Shown: in pieces, positions 54,793 through 63,424 of the stretch
Layout of the letters: every line of letters starts with the position of its first letter
Numbering within the stretch: the stretch's first letter is position 1
Origin: Candidatus Sedimenticola sp. (ex Thyasira tokunagai)
Lineage (GTDB): Bacteria; Pseudomonadota; Gammaproteobacteria; Chromatiales; Chromatiaceae
Length of the DNA stretch: 64,000 nt
Assembly: GCA_037318855.1 (NCBI GenBank)
Contig: CP134874.1
Location: 1,426,598-1,490,597 of the forward strand
Direction of reading: 5' to 3'
The notes under the pieces: generated by a model
Databases searched by the model: none
Told to the model about the DNA's origin: nothing
What the model saw: only the letters and a program-made list of their open reading frames with translations
Made by a program: the position numbers and the translations under genes

Positions 54793-57648
54793 TGGCATCC
54801 TTCGATTCATATGTGGGTTGATACGACCGGTGAGGGCTTCGTCGATCAGGATCTCCTGTTGCCTCACGTGAATGGGATAGAATCCGACCGCGGGCGCGGC
54901 GGCCGAGTGGCGACCGACATAGCCAAGGCTCTTTCCCTTGTTCAGCTGGGTATGGAAACGGTGTTTGATCTGATCCCAGGCGCCCTGGTTCTGTGGCTCC
55001 TCTTGACACCAAATCAGCTTGTCTACCTTTGGATAGTTATCGATGACCTGGTCAAACCTCTCCCGGGGGAAAGGATAGATCTGTTCGAGACGGATGATGA
55101 TGACATTATGCAACCCCCGTGCACGGCGCGCTTCCAGTAGGTCGTAATAGACTTTTCCTGAACAGACGATGATGTGATCGATCTCATCGGGGTCAAGATC
55201 ATCAATTTCACCAATGACAGGTTGGAATTCACCACTGGTGAACTCATCCATGGAAGAGGTTGCCAGACGATGTCGTAATAGACTCTTGGGCGTCATTACC
55301 ACCAGGGGTTTGCGCATCGGGCGCAGCATCTGCCGCCTCAGCATATGGAACACCTGGGCCGGGGTGGTGGGTATACACACCTGAATATTACGTTCGGCGC
55401 ATAGCTGAAGGTAGCGTTCCAGCCGTGCTGAAGAGTGCTCTGCCCCCTGACCCTCGTAACCGTGTGGGAGAAACATTACCAGACCGCAATAGATCCCCCA
55501 CTTGGCCCCCCCCGCGCTGATAAACTGATCAATGACCACCTGGGCACCATTGGCAAAATCACCGAACTGAGCTTCCCAAATGGTCAGCGTTGTCGGATCG
55601 GCGGAGGAGTAACCGTATTCGAATCCAAGCACCGCCTCCTCAGAGAGCAGGGAGTCAATAACAAGAAAGTTGGCTTGCTCCTCCGAAATATACTGCAGCG
55701 GGATATGGCACTCGCCGTTGCGCTGGTTATGCAGTACTGAATGTCGGTGGGAGAAGGTGCCGCGCCCGCTGTCCTGGCCGGAGAGACGTACGGGAGTTCC
55801 TGCTTCCACCAAGCTGGCGTAGGCAAGTAACTCGCCGAATCCCCAGTCGATTAACTGGTCTCCAGCGGCCATCTTGCGTCGGTTACGCATCAGCTTGACT
55901 ACCCGGGAGTGGAGTTCAAAATCGTTGGGAACCGCCAGTAGTCGCTCAGCCAGTAGGGTAAATTTTTCCGGGGTGAGTTTGGTCTCAGTCGGATGATCCC
56001 AGTCGATGTGTTGATGGGAGGTCCAGTCAATATGGTAAGGATAGGTGAGGTCTGCAAATGTTGGTCTGGCTACTACCGAGTTCTGCTCCAGCGACGAGCG
56101 GTAGTCCTCGACCATCACAAGGCTCTCCTCGGGGGTGATGATTCCTTCGGAAATCAGCTTGTCCGAGTAGCTGCTGCGGGTTGTCGGTAGTCGGCGGATC
56201 TTCGAGTACATCTCAGGCTGGGTAACCGCCGGCTCATCCGCCTCGTTGTGGCCGTGACGTCGATAGCAGACCAGATCGATAATAACGTCTTTATGGAAAC
56301 GCTGTCTGAAGTCGAGGGCCATTTGAGTGACGAAGATAACCGCCTCAGGGTCATCGCCATTGACATGGAATACCGGGGCCTGAACCATCTTGCCGACATC
56401 GGTACAGTAGAGTGTGGAGCGTGTATCCATCGGGTGGCTGGTGGTAAAACCGATCTGGTTGTTAACGACAATATGTATGCTGCCACCGGTGTTAAAGCCC
56501 CTGGCATTGGACATCTGCAGTGTTTCCATCACCACTCCTTGGCCGGCAAATGCAGAGTCGCCGTGAATCAGTACCGAGAGCACCTGATCCCGGGTGGTGT
56601 CCCCCCGTCGTTGCTGGCGTGCCCGTACCGAGCCCTCTATGACGGGGCTGATGATCTCCAGATGGGAGGGATTGAATCCCAGTATCAAATGGGTGAACCC
56701 GCCTGGTGTCTCGACATCACTGGAGAAGCCCATGTGATACTTCACATCACCGTGGCTCTTGTATCGATCTGTACTCTTTTTACCTTCAAACTCATCAAAT
56801 AGATCGGAGGGTGGTTTGCCCAATGTATTGGTGAGTACGTTGAGTCGACCGCGGTGGGCCATACCGATGGCGATTTCACGAATACCGTTGCCGCCTGCCC
56901 GCTGGATCAGTTCATCGAGCAGGGGGATCGTGGACTCACCGCCTTCGAGAGAGAAGCGCTTCTGTCCGACATAGCGGGTGTGTAGGTACTTCTCCAAACC
57001 TTCAGAAGCGGTCAAGAGAGTTAAAAGCCAGCGCTTCTCTTCACTGTTGAGATCCGGCTTGGAGCGGTGGCCCTCCACCCGTTTCTGGATCCAGCGTTTC
57101 TGGCGGGTATCGGTGATATGCATATATTCAGAGCCGACACTGCCGCCATATACCTCCTCAACAAACTTTATGATCTCACGCAGGGGCATACGATCCGGGG
57201 CAAACAGTGATCCGGTGTTGAAAACTGTCTCCATGTCCGCCGCCACCAAGCGGTGAAATGCAGGATCAAGGTCGGGTACCTGCTCAGCTGCTCTTAACTG
57301 CAGTGGATCGAGAGCGGCATGTTGATGTCCGCGCACTCGCCAGGCGTTGATCAGACGAAGGGCCGCCGCCTGCTTTTCAGCTGCGGCTGGTGACATGCAG
57401 GCTGCAACGTTACGGCTGCCGCTACGCTGCTCTCTTGCCAAGCGGGCAAAGCCGGCTCTGATAGGACCATGGGCAATCTCAGGTGATTCATTTGCAGACT
57501 CTCTGAGGATATCCTCAAAGCGCCGTCGCCAGGCATCATCGACACTTGACGGGTCCTGCAGGAAGCGTTCATAAAGGTCTTCAATAAAAGCTGCATTGCC
57601 GCCGGACAGGGCTGATGTCGAGCGCAATAACTCCAGAAGTTCGCTCAT
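54775..57648 (-). CDS. sucA: 2-oxoglutarate dehydrogenase E1 component
   Basis: The 957-residue protein is a thiamine-diphosphate enzyme. It has the N-terminal E1 helix segment, the GMAHRGRLNVLTNTLGKPPS motif, ILGFNPSHLEIISPVIEGSV, HGDSAFAGQGVVMETLQMSN and NNQIGFTTSHPMDTRSTLYC, and the C-terminal WCQEEPQNQGAWDQI. It decarboxylates 2-oxoglutarate. The C-terminus (TGRINPHMNRRMPSALST) is longer than in common relatives, and the final SALST plus the TGA are encoded by the inverted end of the repeat element. The upstream 285 bases hold the likely promoter, not recognisable in detail. Confidence 0.97.
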   Translation of the reverse strand: MSELLELLRSTSALSGGNAAFIEDLYERFLQDPSSVDDAWRRRFEDILRESANESPEIAHGPIRAGFARLAREQRSGSRNVAACMSPAAAEKQAAALRLINAWRVRGHQHAALDPLQLRAAEQVPDLDPAFHRLVAADMETVFNTGSLFAPDRMPLREIIKFVEEVYGGSVGSEYMHITDTRQKRWIQKRVEGHRSKPDLNSEEKRWLLTLLTASEGLEKYLHTRYVGQKRFSLEGGESTIPLLDELIQRAGGNGIREIAIGMAHRGRLNVLTNTLGKPPSDLFDEFEGKKSTDRYKSHGDVKYHMGFSSDVETPGGFTHLILGFNPSHLEIISPVIEGSVRARQQRRGDTTRDQVLSVLIHGDSAFAGQGVVMETLQMSNARGFNTGGSIHIVVNNQIGFTTSHPMDTRSTLYCTDVGKMVQAPVFHVNGDDPEAVIFVTQMALDFRQRFHKDVIIDLVCYRRHGHNEADEPAVTQPEMYSKIRRLPTTRSSYSDKLISEGIITPEESLVMVEDYRSSLEQNSVVARPTFADLTYPYHIDWTSHQHIDWDHPTETKLTPEKFTLLAERLLAVPNDFELHSRVVKLMRNRRKMAAGDQLIDWGFGELLAYASLVEAGTPVRLSGQDSGRGTFSHRHSVLHNQRNGECHIPLQYISEEQANFLVIDSLLSEEAVLGFEYGYSSADPTTLTIWEAQFGDFANGAQVVIDQFISAGGAKWGIYCGLVMFLPHGYEGQGAEHSSARLERYLQLCAERNIQVCIPTTPAQVFHMLRRQMLRPMRKPLVVMTPKSLLRHRLATSSMDEFTSGEFQPVIGEIDDLDPDEIDHIIVCSGKVYYDLLEARRARGLHNVIIIRLEQIYPFPRERFDQVIDNYPKVDKLIWCQEEPQNQGAWDQIKHRFHTQLNKGKSLGYVGRHSAAAPAVGFYPIHVRQQEILIDEALTGRINPHMNRRMPSALST

Positions 57649-57934
57649 AATCGGATGCTTGACCTATATTTTTCTGAAAGGATACGGGCTGATACTAGCA
57701 TAGAAATTTTCTATTGAAAGTATTTTTACCACATTAGTACGCTTGTCCAAATAAAGTTCATATTTTTTACAATCCTGTAACAATATTGAAGGCAATGCAA
57801 AGCACCTAAAGATATAGGTCAGGCTGAACAGATGGCTCAATTCACCATGGAAACTTGTTAGGGTTTTTTTTACCACTGGAGATATAATCGACCCTACGTG
57901 GAATCAATAATTTTTTGTAACTCTTAAAGTACAG

Positions 57935-58147
57935 ATGGATGAGAAGGGGAAAAAGCAGTTGGCACATGTCAGCATCAGCTCACTTGAGGCGGATGTTGCC
58001 TATTTTGATGCCCGTCTTACACTGCTCAATGGAGAGGTAGGCAGTAGCTACCAGAGAGCTCAAATTCAGGCCTACCGGGGTTTGAAAGAGGTGCTTTCCG
58101 AGATGCTGGAGAAATTGCGAGGGTTGCCAAGAAAAAACGGCTCCTGA
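57935..58147 (+). CDS. Small conserved protein of unknown function
   Basis: The 70-residue frame (MDEKGKKQLAHVSISSLEAD, DARLTLLNGEVGSSYQRAQI, LSEMLEKLRGLPRKNGS) has a soluble, mostly helical profile and codon use like its neighbours. It lies divergent from sucA and upstream of the tRNA gene. I recognise no family and no motif. Its start has no strong ribosome site. Confidence 0.5.
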   Translation: MDEKGKKQLAHVSISSLEADVAYFDARLTLLNGEVGSSYQRAQIQAYRGLKEVLSEMLEKLRGLPRKNGS

Positions 58148-58316
58148 TACCCATATTGCCCTACCCGTAAAATTCTAAAAGGCGTAACCCCCTCTCTGAT
58201 TAACCTTCCTCATGATGAGGCGTGGTTCCTGTAGGCTCATTCTTCAAGTCTGAGGTGAAATAAATCTTTGTCTCGACGGGTCTGCTATGTCGAAGGGGTA
58301 TCAGGATTATGAAAAA

Positions 58317-58393
58317 TGGCGCCCCCGACACGATTCGAACGTGTGACTTCACCCTTAGGAGGGGTGCGCTCTATCCAGCTGAGCTACGGGGGC
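58317..58393 (-). tRNA. tRNA-Arg (anticodon CCT)
   Basis: On the minus strand the 7-bp acceptor stem GCCCCCG pairs with CGGGGGC, the D-arm is GCTCAGCTGGATAGAGC, the anticodon stem CACCC/GGGTG frames the loop CTCCTAA with anticodon CCT, and the T-arm is ACACG-TTCGAAT-CGTGT. CCA is encoded at 58319-58317. The gene is complete; the discriminator base is G. Confidence 0.97.
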
Positions 58394-58619
58394 AAAAAGT
58401 GGCGATGGCAAAACGGTGCTGAACTTGCCCAAATTGTGGGCGAAAAGGCCTATTTACCGGTTTTGCTTTGAGGTTGGCTTCATATCATGAAGCGATCTTT
58501 CCGGAAATTGCTTGGCACTATTTTAGCATCTCCTTACGGCCCTCTGTAAGGGGGGGGGTTTACTTTTTTAAAAGGGATCTGTTTTTGTATAGAACGACAG
58601 AGTGTGTTATTTCACACTG

Positions 58620-58883
58620 GTGCTCCATCAACATGATAATTACGGATTCAGCGCCCCTGTGGTGCTTCGCAGCAAGGCGCAGTGTGCAGGCAATGGCTAT
58701 TCCCTTGTCAAGCACTGCAACGCGGCTGCGGGACACCACGGGGGCGCCCTACGGGTTAGCTTGTCAACGCCCACGGACTGCGTTGCACCTCTTGACAAGG
58801 GAGCGGCCATTGCCTGCGAGGTGCGCCTTGCCGTGAACGTTGACAAGCTAACTGTATCCGCAATTATCATGTTGATGGAGCAC
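58620..58883. repeat. GTGCTCC-ended element, second copy
   Basis: The ends are GTGCTCCATCAACATGATAA and TTATCATGTTGATGGAGCAC, a near-perfect inverted repeat. The interior matches 54494-54792 in reverse complement, but is about 35 bases shorter. It lies just after the tRNA region. No ORF of note is inside. Confidence 0.8.
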
Positions 58884-58885
58884 TA

Positions 58886-59046
58886 GGAGCCTGTCCGAGA
58901 ATAGGACGCCTACTGCGGAAACCCCATTGTGGCCCTTTTTTACGCTCATTTTCGTTGAATAAGAGTAACTATTCGTCTCAAATGACCAAAAAAAATGACT
59001 CAAAATGGGCTTCCCTCGCTACGGCGCCTATTCTCGGGCAGGCTCC
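58886..59046. repeat. Inverted-repeat element with GGAGCCTGTCCGAGAATAGG ends
   Basis: GGAGCCTGTCCGAGAATAGG near 58886 is mirrored by CCTATTCTCGGGCAGGCTCC ending at 59046. The unit of about 161 bp directly follows the second GTGCTCC-ended copy. The interior is AT-rich and noncoding. It ends about 73 bases before the arsS start codon, so it may carry or displace the promoter of that operon. Confidence 0.65.
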
Positions 59047-59119
59047 TGACTTGTGATTACGCCGTTTTCAGCGGTAATTCAGCGATTCATTTTCAACTGT
59101 AGTAAGTTTAGGATAACCC

Positions 59120-60082
59120 ATGTTAGATACAGCCCACCTTCTTCTGCCCAGCTCTTTTCCGGCAATCAATAGAGGCCGATTGGAGACCTTGCAGGTCAAC
59201 CTTGGTTACCTCTGTAATCAGACCTGCCAACATTGCCATGTCAATGCGGGGCCCACGCGTACCGAATTAATGGACAGGCTATGCATGGATCAGGTGCTCG
59301 CTTTTCTTGATAACCAATCGGTCTTATCTCTCGATCTGACTGGTGGTGCGCCGGAGCTCAATCCCAACTTTCGTTATCTTGTGGAGCAGGCGACTCAGTG
59401 CGGGATTAAAGTCATAGATCGCTGCAACCTGTCGGTTTTGGAAGAGCCGGGCCAGGAGAATCTGGCTGAATTTCTTGGGGAAATGCGAGTGGATGTGGTG
59501 GCATCACTCCCCTGTTACTTGCAGGAGAATGTTGATAATCAGCGGGGAAAGGGTGCTTATGATGCGAGTATCCGCGGTCTTAAGCGACTCAACGATATTG
59601 GCTATGGCGTAGAGGGTAGCGGCCTGCTTCTGAATTTGGTCTACAATCCTCAGGGTCCCAGTCTGCCGCCGTCACAGTGCGGCCTCGAAACCGATTACAA
59701 ACAGCGGTTATGGGATGACCATCATATTCAGTTTAATCAACTCCTTACCATAACCAATATGCCGATTAGCCGCTTTGGTAGCATGCTGCTTTCCCAGGGG
59801 GGGTTTGAGAACTACATCGATCTGCTAAAAGGTTCATTCAGCGATGCCAACCTGCAGACGGTGATGTGCCGCAACCTGATGAGTGTCGATTGGCAAGGCT
59901 ATCTATACGACTGTGATTTCAACCAGATGCTGAACCTCCCACTTGCTGATAAACGGTACCAGCGACCACATATTTCCAATCTGATCGATGAAGACCTCAG
60001 CGGCAGACCGATCTGTATTGCCGAACACTGTTATGGCTGTACCGCCGGTCAGGGCAGCAGCTGTGGGGGTGCATTGAGTTAG
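59120..60082 (+). CDS. arsS: Arsenosugar biosynthesis radical SAM protein ArsS
   Basis: The 320-residue protein is a radical SAM enzyme: the cluster cysteines are Cys32, Cys36 and Cys39 in GYLCNQTCQHCHVNAGPTRT, and LDLTGGAPELNPNFRYLV carries the GGE-like SAM site. The C-terminal ArsS-type cysteine region includes VMCRNLMSVDWQGYLYDCDF and AEHCYGCTAGQGSSCGGALS. ArsS-type enzymes are assigned to arsenosugar synthesis. Two glycosyltransferases of the linked families follow. The stop overlaps the next start by one base. Confidence 0.93.
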   Translation: MLDTAHLLLPSSFPAINRGRLETLQVNLGYLCNQTCQHCHVNAGPTRTELMDRLCMDQVLAFLDNQSVLSLDLTGGAPELNPNFRYLVEQATQCGIKVIDRCNLSVLEEPGQENLAEFLGEMRVDVVASLPCYLQENVDNQRGKGAYDASIRGLKRLNDIGYGVEGSGLLLNLVYNPQGPSLPPSQCGLETDYKQRLWDDHHIQFNQLLTITNMPISRFGSMLLSQGGFENYIDLLKGSFSDANLQTVMCRNLMSVDWQGYLYDCDFNQMLNLPLADKRYQRPHISNLIDEDLSGRPICIAEHCYGCTAGQGSSCGGALS

Positions 60083-60771
60083 TGACTGGCCAGTCGATGC
60101 GAATATCAATGGTTATTCCCTGCCTCAACGAAGGGCAGGGGGTGGTGCCTCTGCTTCGCTCCCTTCAGCCGTTGCGTAAATTGGGACATGAGGTGATTCT
60201 GGTGGATGGCGGCAGCTCGGATAACAGCTGTGATCTTGTCGTTCCCTTGGTTGATCAACTGATAGTCACCGCTAGAGGGCGTGCCCGGCAGATGAATGCA
60301 GGTGCAGCCGAAGCGAACGGTGATCTGCTCTGGTTTCTCCATGCAGACACGGTGCTTTCGGTGGGGGTGATAGATGCACTACAGCAGCTGCCTCTCGCAC
60401 CAGTCCTTGTTTGGGGACGTTTTGATGTCAAGCTATCCGGTAGCCATAAGTTGTTGCGTGTGGTGGAGTTTATGATGAACCTGCGTTCACGGCTAAGTGG
60501 TATAGCTACCGGAGATCAGGGAATATTTGTTCAAACTGAACTATTTAGAGCCGTTGATGGTTTTGCCGACATTCCACTGATGGAAGATATTGCACTTAGT
60601 AAGCGTCTCAAGGCGTTCGTTCCCCCTCTCTGTCTACGGCAACGCTTGATTACCTCCAGTAGACGCTGGGAACAGCATGGTATCTTTAAAACCATTTTTC
60701 TCATGTGGCGGCTGCGACTTGCCTACGCCATGGGTGCCGATCCATCCCATCTCGCCAGGCTCTACCATTGA
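60082..60771 (+). CDS. Arsenosugar-type glycosyltransferase (TIGR04283 family)
   Basis: The 229-residue protein is a family 2 glycosyltransferase: ISMVIPCLNEGQGVVPLLRS opens the fold, VILVDGGSSDNSCDLV holds the nucleotide-binding aspartate, and LLWFLHADTVLSVGVIDAL has the metal-binding D-x-D-like site (HAD). FVQTELFRAVDGFADIPLMEDI is typical of the family. It starts with GTG at 60082, overlapping arsS; an ATG at 60097 is an alternative. Its stop codon TGA uses the first base of the repeat element that follows. Confidence 0.88.
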   Translation: MTGQSMRISMVIPCLNEGQGVVPLLRSLQPLRKLGHEVILVDGGSSDNSCDLVVPLVDQLIVTARGRARQMNAGAAEANGDLLWFLHADTVLSVGVIDALQQLPLAPVLVWGRFDVKLSGSHKLLRVVEFMMNLRSRLSGIATGDQGIFVQTELFRAVDGFADIPLMEDIALSKRLKAFVPPLCLRQRLITSSRRWEQHGIFKTIFLMWRLRLAYAMGADPSHLARLYH

Positions 60772-61060
60772 TCCTAGATTCCGCAGTTGACCGCTCCATT
60801 TTGAGGATAAGTTGCTGATATGAGGGCCATTGATATCAATTTACGCTTTCACCTGCCGGATGAACCACGCTACGGGGTGAATTGCACACTTGCGATGGCG
60901 CATGACGGCGTTATAACTCCTTGCAATAGGCAGGAAATTGCTCCTGCATTTTCTGCATACCGTCCATCCATGGACATAAACAACTATTACGCGTCGCTGC
61001 GCCTTGCCCTGCACCACCGCAAACGCACATTTCACCCCGTCCAACCGCAGATTCTAGGAT
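60771..61060. repeat. ATCCTRG-ended element, long copy
   Basis: The left end ATCCTAGATTCCGCAGTTGA is mirrored at the right end (CCAACCGCAGATTCTAGGAT). The first 38 bases match 32564 onward and the right end matches the end of that shorter copy. A frame of up to 80 codons is inside (MRAIDINLRFHLPDEPRYGV...), whose start resembles one in the short copy (MKTVDFNLPFYL); I do not recognise it and do not claim a protein. Confidence 0.7.
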
Positions 61061-61679
61061 GATGCAGTTTCCCAATGCACGTATTGTACTCTTCGCCAAG
61101 GCGCCGGAAGCGGGTAAGGTGAAGACGCGGCTGCTTCCGGTAGTGAGCGCCGAGGAGGCGGCGGAGCTCTATGCCGAGCTGTTGAAGCAGACGGTGGAAA
61201 AGATGGTACGGGCCAAGTTGGCACCTCTCGAGTGCTGGTGTTCACCCGACACTTCACACCCAATATTTCAGTCACTGGTTGATGATTTTGGTATCACTTT
61301 GAGACTGCAGCAGGGTGCTGATCTCGGTATAAGGATGGAGAGGGCGGCAGGGGAGACGCTAACGGAGGTTCAGAGTCTGGTACTTATCGGAGGGGATTGT
61401 CCGGCATTGGAGCCTCATCATCTCAGTCAGGCATTCGGCTGGTTGGAAGGGGGTGTTGATGCGGTGGTGGGCCCGGCGGAGGATGGCGGCTATGTGCTGC
61501 TTGGATTGAAGGAAAACAGCCGTCTACTGTTTTCCGATATGCCTTGGGGTGGTAATCAGGTGCTTCGATTGACAAGAGAGCGTCTGCAGCAGCTGAACTG
61601 GTGCAGTCGTGAACTGGAGACACTGTGGGACCTGGATCGCCCAACTGATCTGGAGCGGTATCGTCTACTCCGGGAGTGA
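61059..61679 (+). CDS. Arsenosugar-type glycosyltransferase (TIGR04282 family)
   Basis: The 206-residue protein begins MMQFPNARIVLFAKAPEAGK, then VKTRLLP, the start of the TIGR04282/DUF2064 family, with LVLIGGDCPALEPHHLSQAF and VVGPAEDGGYVLLGLKENSR as further signatures. The family is a nucleotide-sugar transferase-like group linked to ArsS and TIGR04283 proteins. The ATG at 61059 is formed by the end of the repeat element plus a G; the following ATG at 61062 may be the original start. The element separates it from the first glycosyltransferase by about 290 bases. Confidence 0.9.
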   Translation: MMQFPNARIVLFAKAPEAGKVKTRLLPVVSAEEAAELYAELLKQTVEKMVRAKLAPLECWCSPDTSHPIFQSLVDDFGITLRLQQGADLGIRMERAAGETLTEVQSLVLIGGDCPALEPHHLSQAFGWLEGGVDAVVGPAEDGGYVLLGLKENSRLLFSDMPWGGNQVLRLTRERLQQLNWCSRELETLWDLDRPTDLERYRLLRE

Positions 61680-61719
61680 GTCACAGCCGGCGAGGGGACC
61701 CTTCTTGTGGGACACCAAA

Positions 61720-62475
61720 CTACTCCCGCAACCGTTTGGCCTCATCCCGTTCAAGTTTATTGACCATTTGCCTGATTTTTCTGAGGGTGGCTTTCTCCAC
61801 CTCTTTGAAGCGTCCGCCCAGGCGGGTGACACTGCGCCTTTTATTTTTTGAGACAAAGCGAACTTCGAGAGAGAAGGTCATTATCTCTCCATTGGGCAGA
61901 GGCAGGGTGCATCCGGAAAGTACTTCTCCCGGGCGGAGGGTAGCTACCCCCTGCAGAATAATCCCAACCCCGTTTCTGCTGACATCAAACAGATAGCCGC
62001 GCAGCAGCTGTTGCGCCTGTTTTCCACGGTAACCTTGAAACGGCATGCCCGACATGCCCGGTGGTACCCGGTGGTCGGAGCGACGCTGGAGATAGTAGAG
62101 CCTATCGGGTATCACTACCTTATAGAAGGCCACTCCATCCTGTGACCGGGCCTCTATCAATTCCGTTTTGAAGCGGAGATCAACGCCTTCCATGAAACCG
62201 CTGAGTTCAATCTTGCCATGTTCCAGGAGCTGGTCGTGGCCGCGACGGGGAATCAGCTCATCGAGTACCAGAAGATCGTACTCTTCATAGACGCCAAGCA
62301 CTGCTGTGGCGTAGCGGTGGGGATTTTCGGGAAAGGTGGCGGTCAGCAGTGTGCGGGTATGTCTTGCTTGGTTAAGGAGGTGGATGATTAGGTCTAAGTC
62401 CGTAACATAATGCCCACTGGTAGCGATCAGCTGCTTTTCCTCTTTATGTGTCAACTTGCTAAGTACATCGAGCAT
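61720..62475 (-). CDS. Flagellar brake protein, YcgR-like (PilZ)
   Basis: The 251-residue protein has a YcgR N-terminal domain (about 20-115) and a PilZ domain with YLQRRSDHRVPPG (the RxxxR motif) and FDVSRNGVGIILQG (the D/N-x-S-x-x-G motif). Binding of c-di-GMP by YcgR slows the flagellar motor. Its place next to flgN, flgM and flgA fits a motility role and links c-di-GMP to both motility and adhesion in this window. Confidence 0.85.
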   Translation of the reverse strand: MLDVLSKLTHKEEKQLIATSGHYVTDLDLIIHLLNQARHTRTLLTATFPENPHRYATAVLGVYEEYDLLVLDELIPRRGHDQLLEHGKIELSGFMEGVDLRFKTELIEARSQDGVAFYKVVIPDRLYYLQRRSDHRVPPGMSGMPFQGYRGKQAQQLLRGYLFDVSRNGVGIILQGVATLRPGEVLSGCTLPLPNGEIMTFSLEVRFVSKNKRRSVTRLGGRFKEVEKATLRKIRQMVNKLERDEAKRLRE

Positions 62476-62493
62476 GGGACGGTAGTGGAATTA

Positions 62494-62976
62494 TTATGCT
62501 TTGGCCAGTGAACGAGAGGCACTCTCATCCCTGTTCCCTTTTGGACCATAAGTATCATTGTTGCCGTTGTTACCGGTTAGGATGCCAAGAGTCTGCCTCA
62601 CGTGGCGGTGGCCAAGCGTGATTATACCGCCATTTACTTGGTTCTGGTTGCTCAGCTGAGTTGCTATCTCCATCAGCTGTTGCCACAGTGCTAGTGCATT
62701 GCCGACTTTCGGATGGGCGTTCAATAGGGTATCCACGCCTTCACGGTCACCAGGGAGGCCGAGGCGGGTAAGAAATCCCTGGCGATTTGCCAGCTGCTGC
62801 TGCATCTGCTCAACCAGAGACTGTTTCTGCTCACTGAGGGCGATAATCCGATCTGGATCGGAGCCGGTGAGGGCCTGGTGCTCATGCCCTAGTAGCGTCA
62901 GTAGTTTTTCGGCACACTGCAGTTCCGCCGACAGCAGGCCGGAAAAATGGTTGATCTGTGTGGTAGTTATCTCCAT
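62494..62976 (-). CDS. flgN: Flagellar export chaperone FlgN
   Basis: The 160-residue, mostly helical protein (LLSAELQCAEKLLTLLGHEH, ALSEQKQSLVEQMQQQLANR, NQVNGGIITLGHRHVRQTLG) has the FlgN family pattern. FlgN escorts the hook-junction proteins FlgK and FlgL to the export apparatus. The gene lies five bases after the flgM stop and 18 bases before the PilZ gene. Confidence 0.88.
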   Translation of the reverse strand: MEITTTQINHFSGLLSAELQCAEKLLTLLGHEHQALTGSDPDRIIALSEQKQSLVEQMQQQLANRQGFLTRLGLPGDREGVDTLLNAHPKVGNALALWQQLMEIATQLSNQNQVNGGIITLGHRHVRQTLGILTGNNGNNDTYGPKGNRDESASRSLAKA

Positions 62977-62981
62977 TCGGT

Positions 62982-63317
62982 TTATCCCTGCTCGCTGATA
63001 AGGGCGAAATCCCGTTCCTGTGTGAGAAGGTTATTGGCCGCTTCGACCGGTTTAAACTGGAAACTTCCACTGGCGAGAGATCGCTGGACGTCTGTGACGT
63101 GTTGTACGTCGGCAACCGGCAGGGATGCGATATGACTTTCAAGTTCCTGCAGTCGCGTTGCTGTATCTGTTAGGCTTACCTTGTCGCCGCCACCGGATTC
63201 GGTGCGTTGTGGGGCGCCGGAGCTGTTGGATTTGTTCTGTTCAACAGCTCGTGTTTTGTTGCCGTCACCGGCACTGCTTACCGATCTGCTGGGTAGACCA
63301 CTGATTTCCACACTCAT
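62982..63317 (-). CDS. flgM: Negative regulator of flagellin synthesis FlgM
   Basis: The 111-residue protein has a low-complexity N-terminal half (Ser, Gly, Asn-rich) and the conserved C-terminal sigma28-binding part (DKVSLTDTATRLQELESHIA and FQFKPVEAANNLLTQERDFA). FlgM holds sigma28 inactive until the hook is finished and FlgM is exported. It is placed between flgA and flgN, the usual order. Confidence 0.92.
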   Translation of the reverse strand: MSVEISGLPSRSVSSAGDGNKTRAVEQNKSNSSGAPQRTESGGGDKVSLTDTATRLQELESHIASLPVADVQHVTDVQRSLASGSFQFKPVEAANNLLTQERDFALISEQG

Positions 63318-63424
63318 TGTTTTACCCTTTTGTTAAGTTTCTCCCGGTCATGTTAGCGACCGAAAGAGTGAATTTCTTTAGTCATTTCGGTGTCAATCCT
63401 GCCATAATTTGGGCTGGATCACAC

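Noticed and set aside
54542..55012. Frames across the element between sucA and sucB
   Set aside because: They arise from the GC-rich inverted repeat and overlap the end of sucA; they show no family features.
57664..57876. A 70-codon minus-strand frame upstream of sucA
   Set aside because: It has atypical composition, no ribosome site and occupies the probable sucA promoter region.
60820..61062. An 80-codon frame inside the element as a gene of the arsenosugar operon
   Set aside because: It lies wholly in the repeat element, ends in its inverted end, and its only relative here is a shorter disrupted frame in the other copy.
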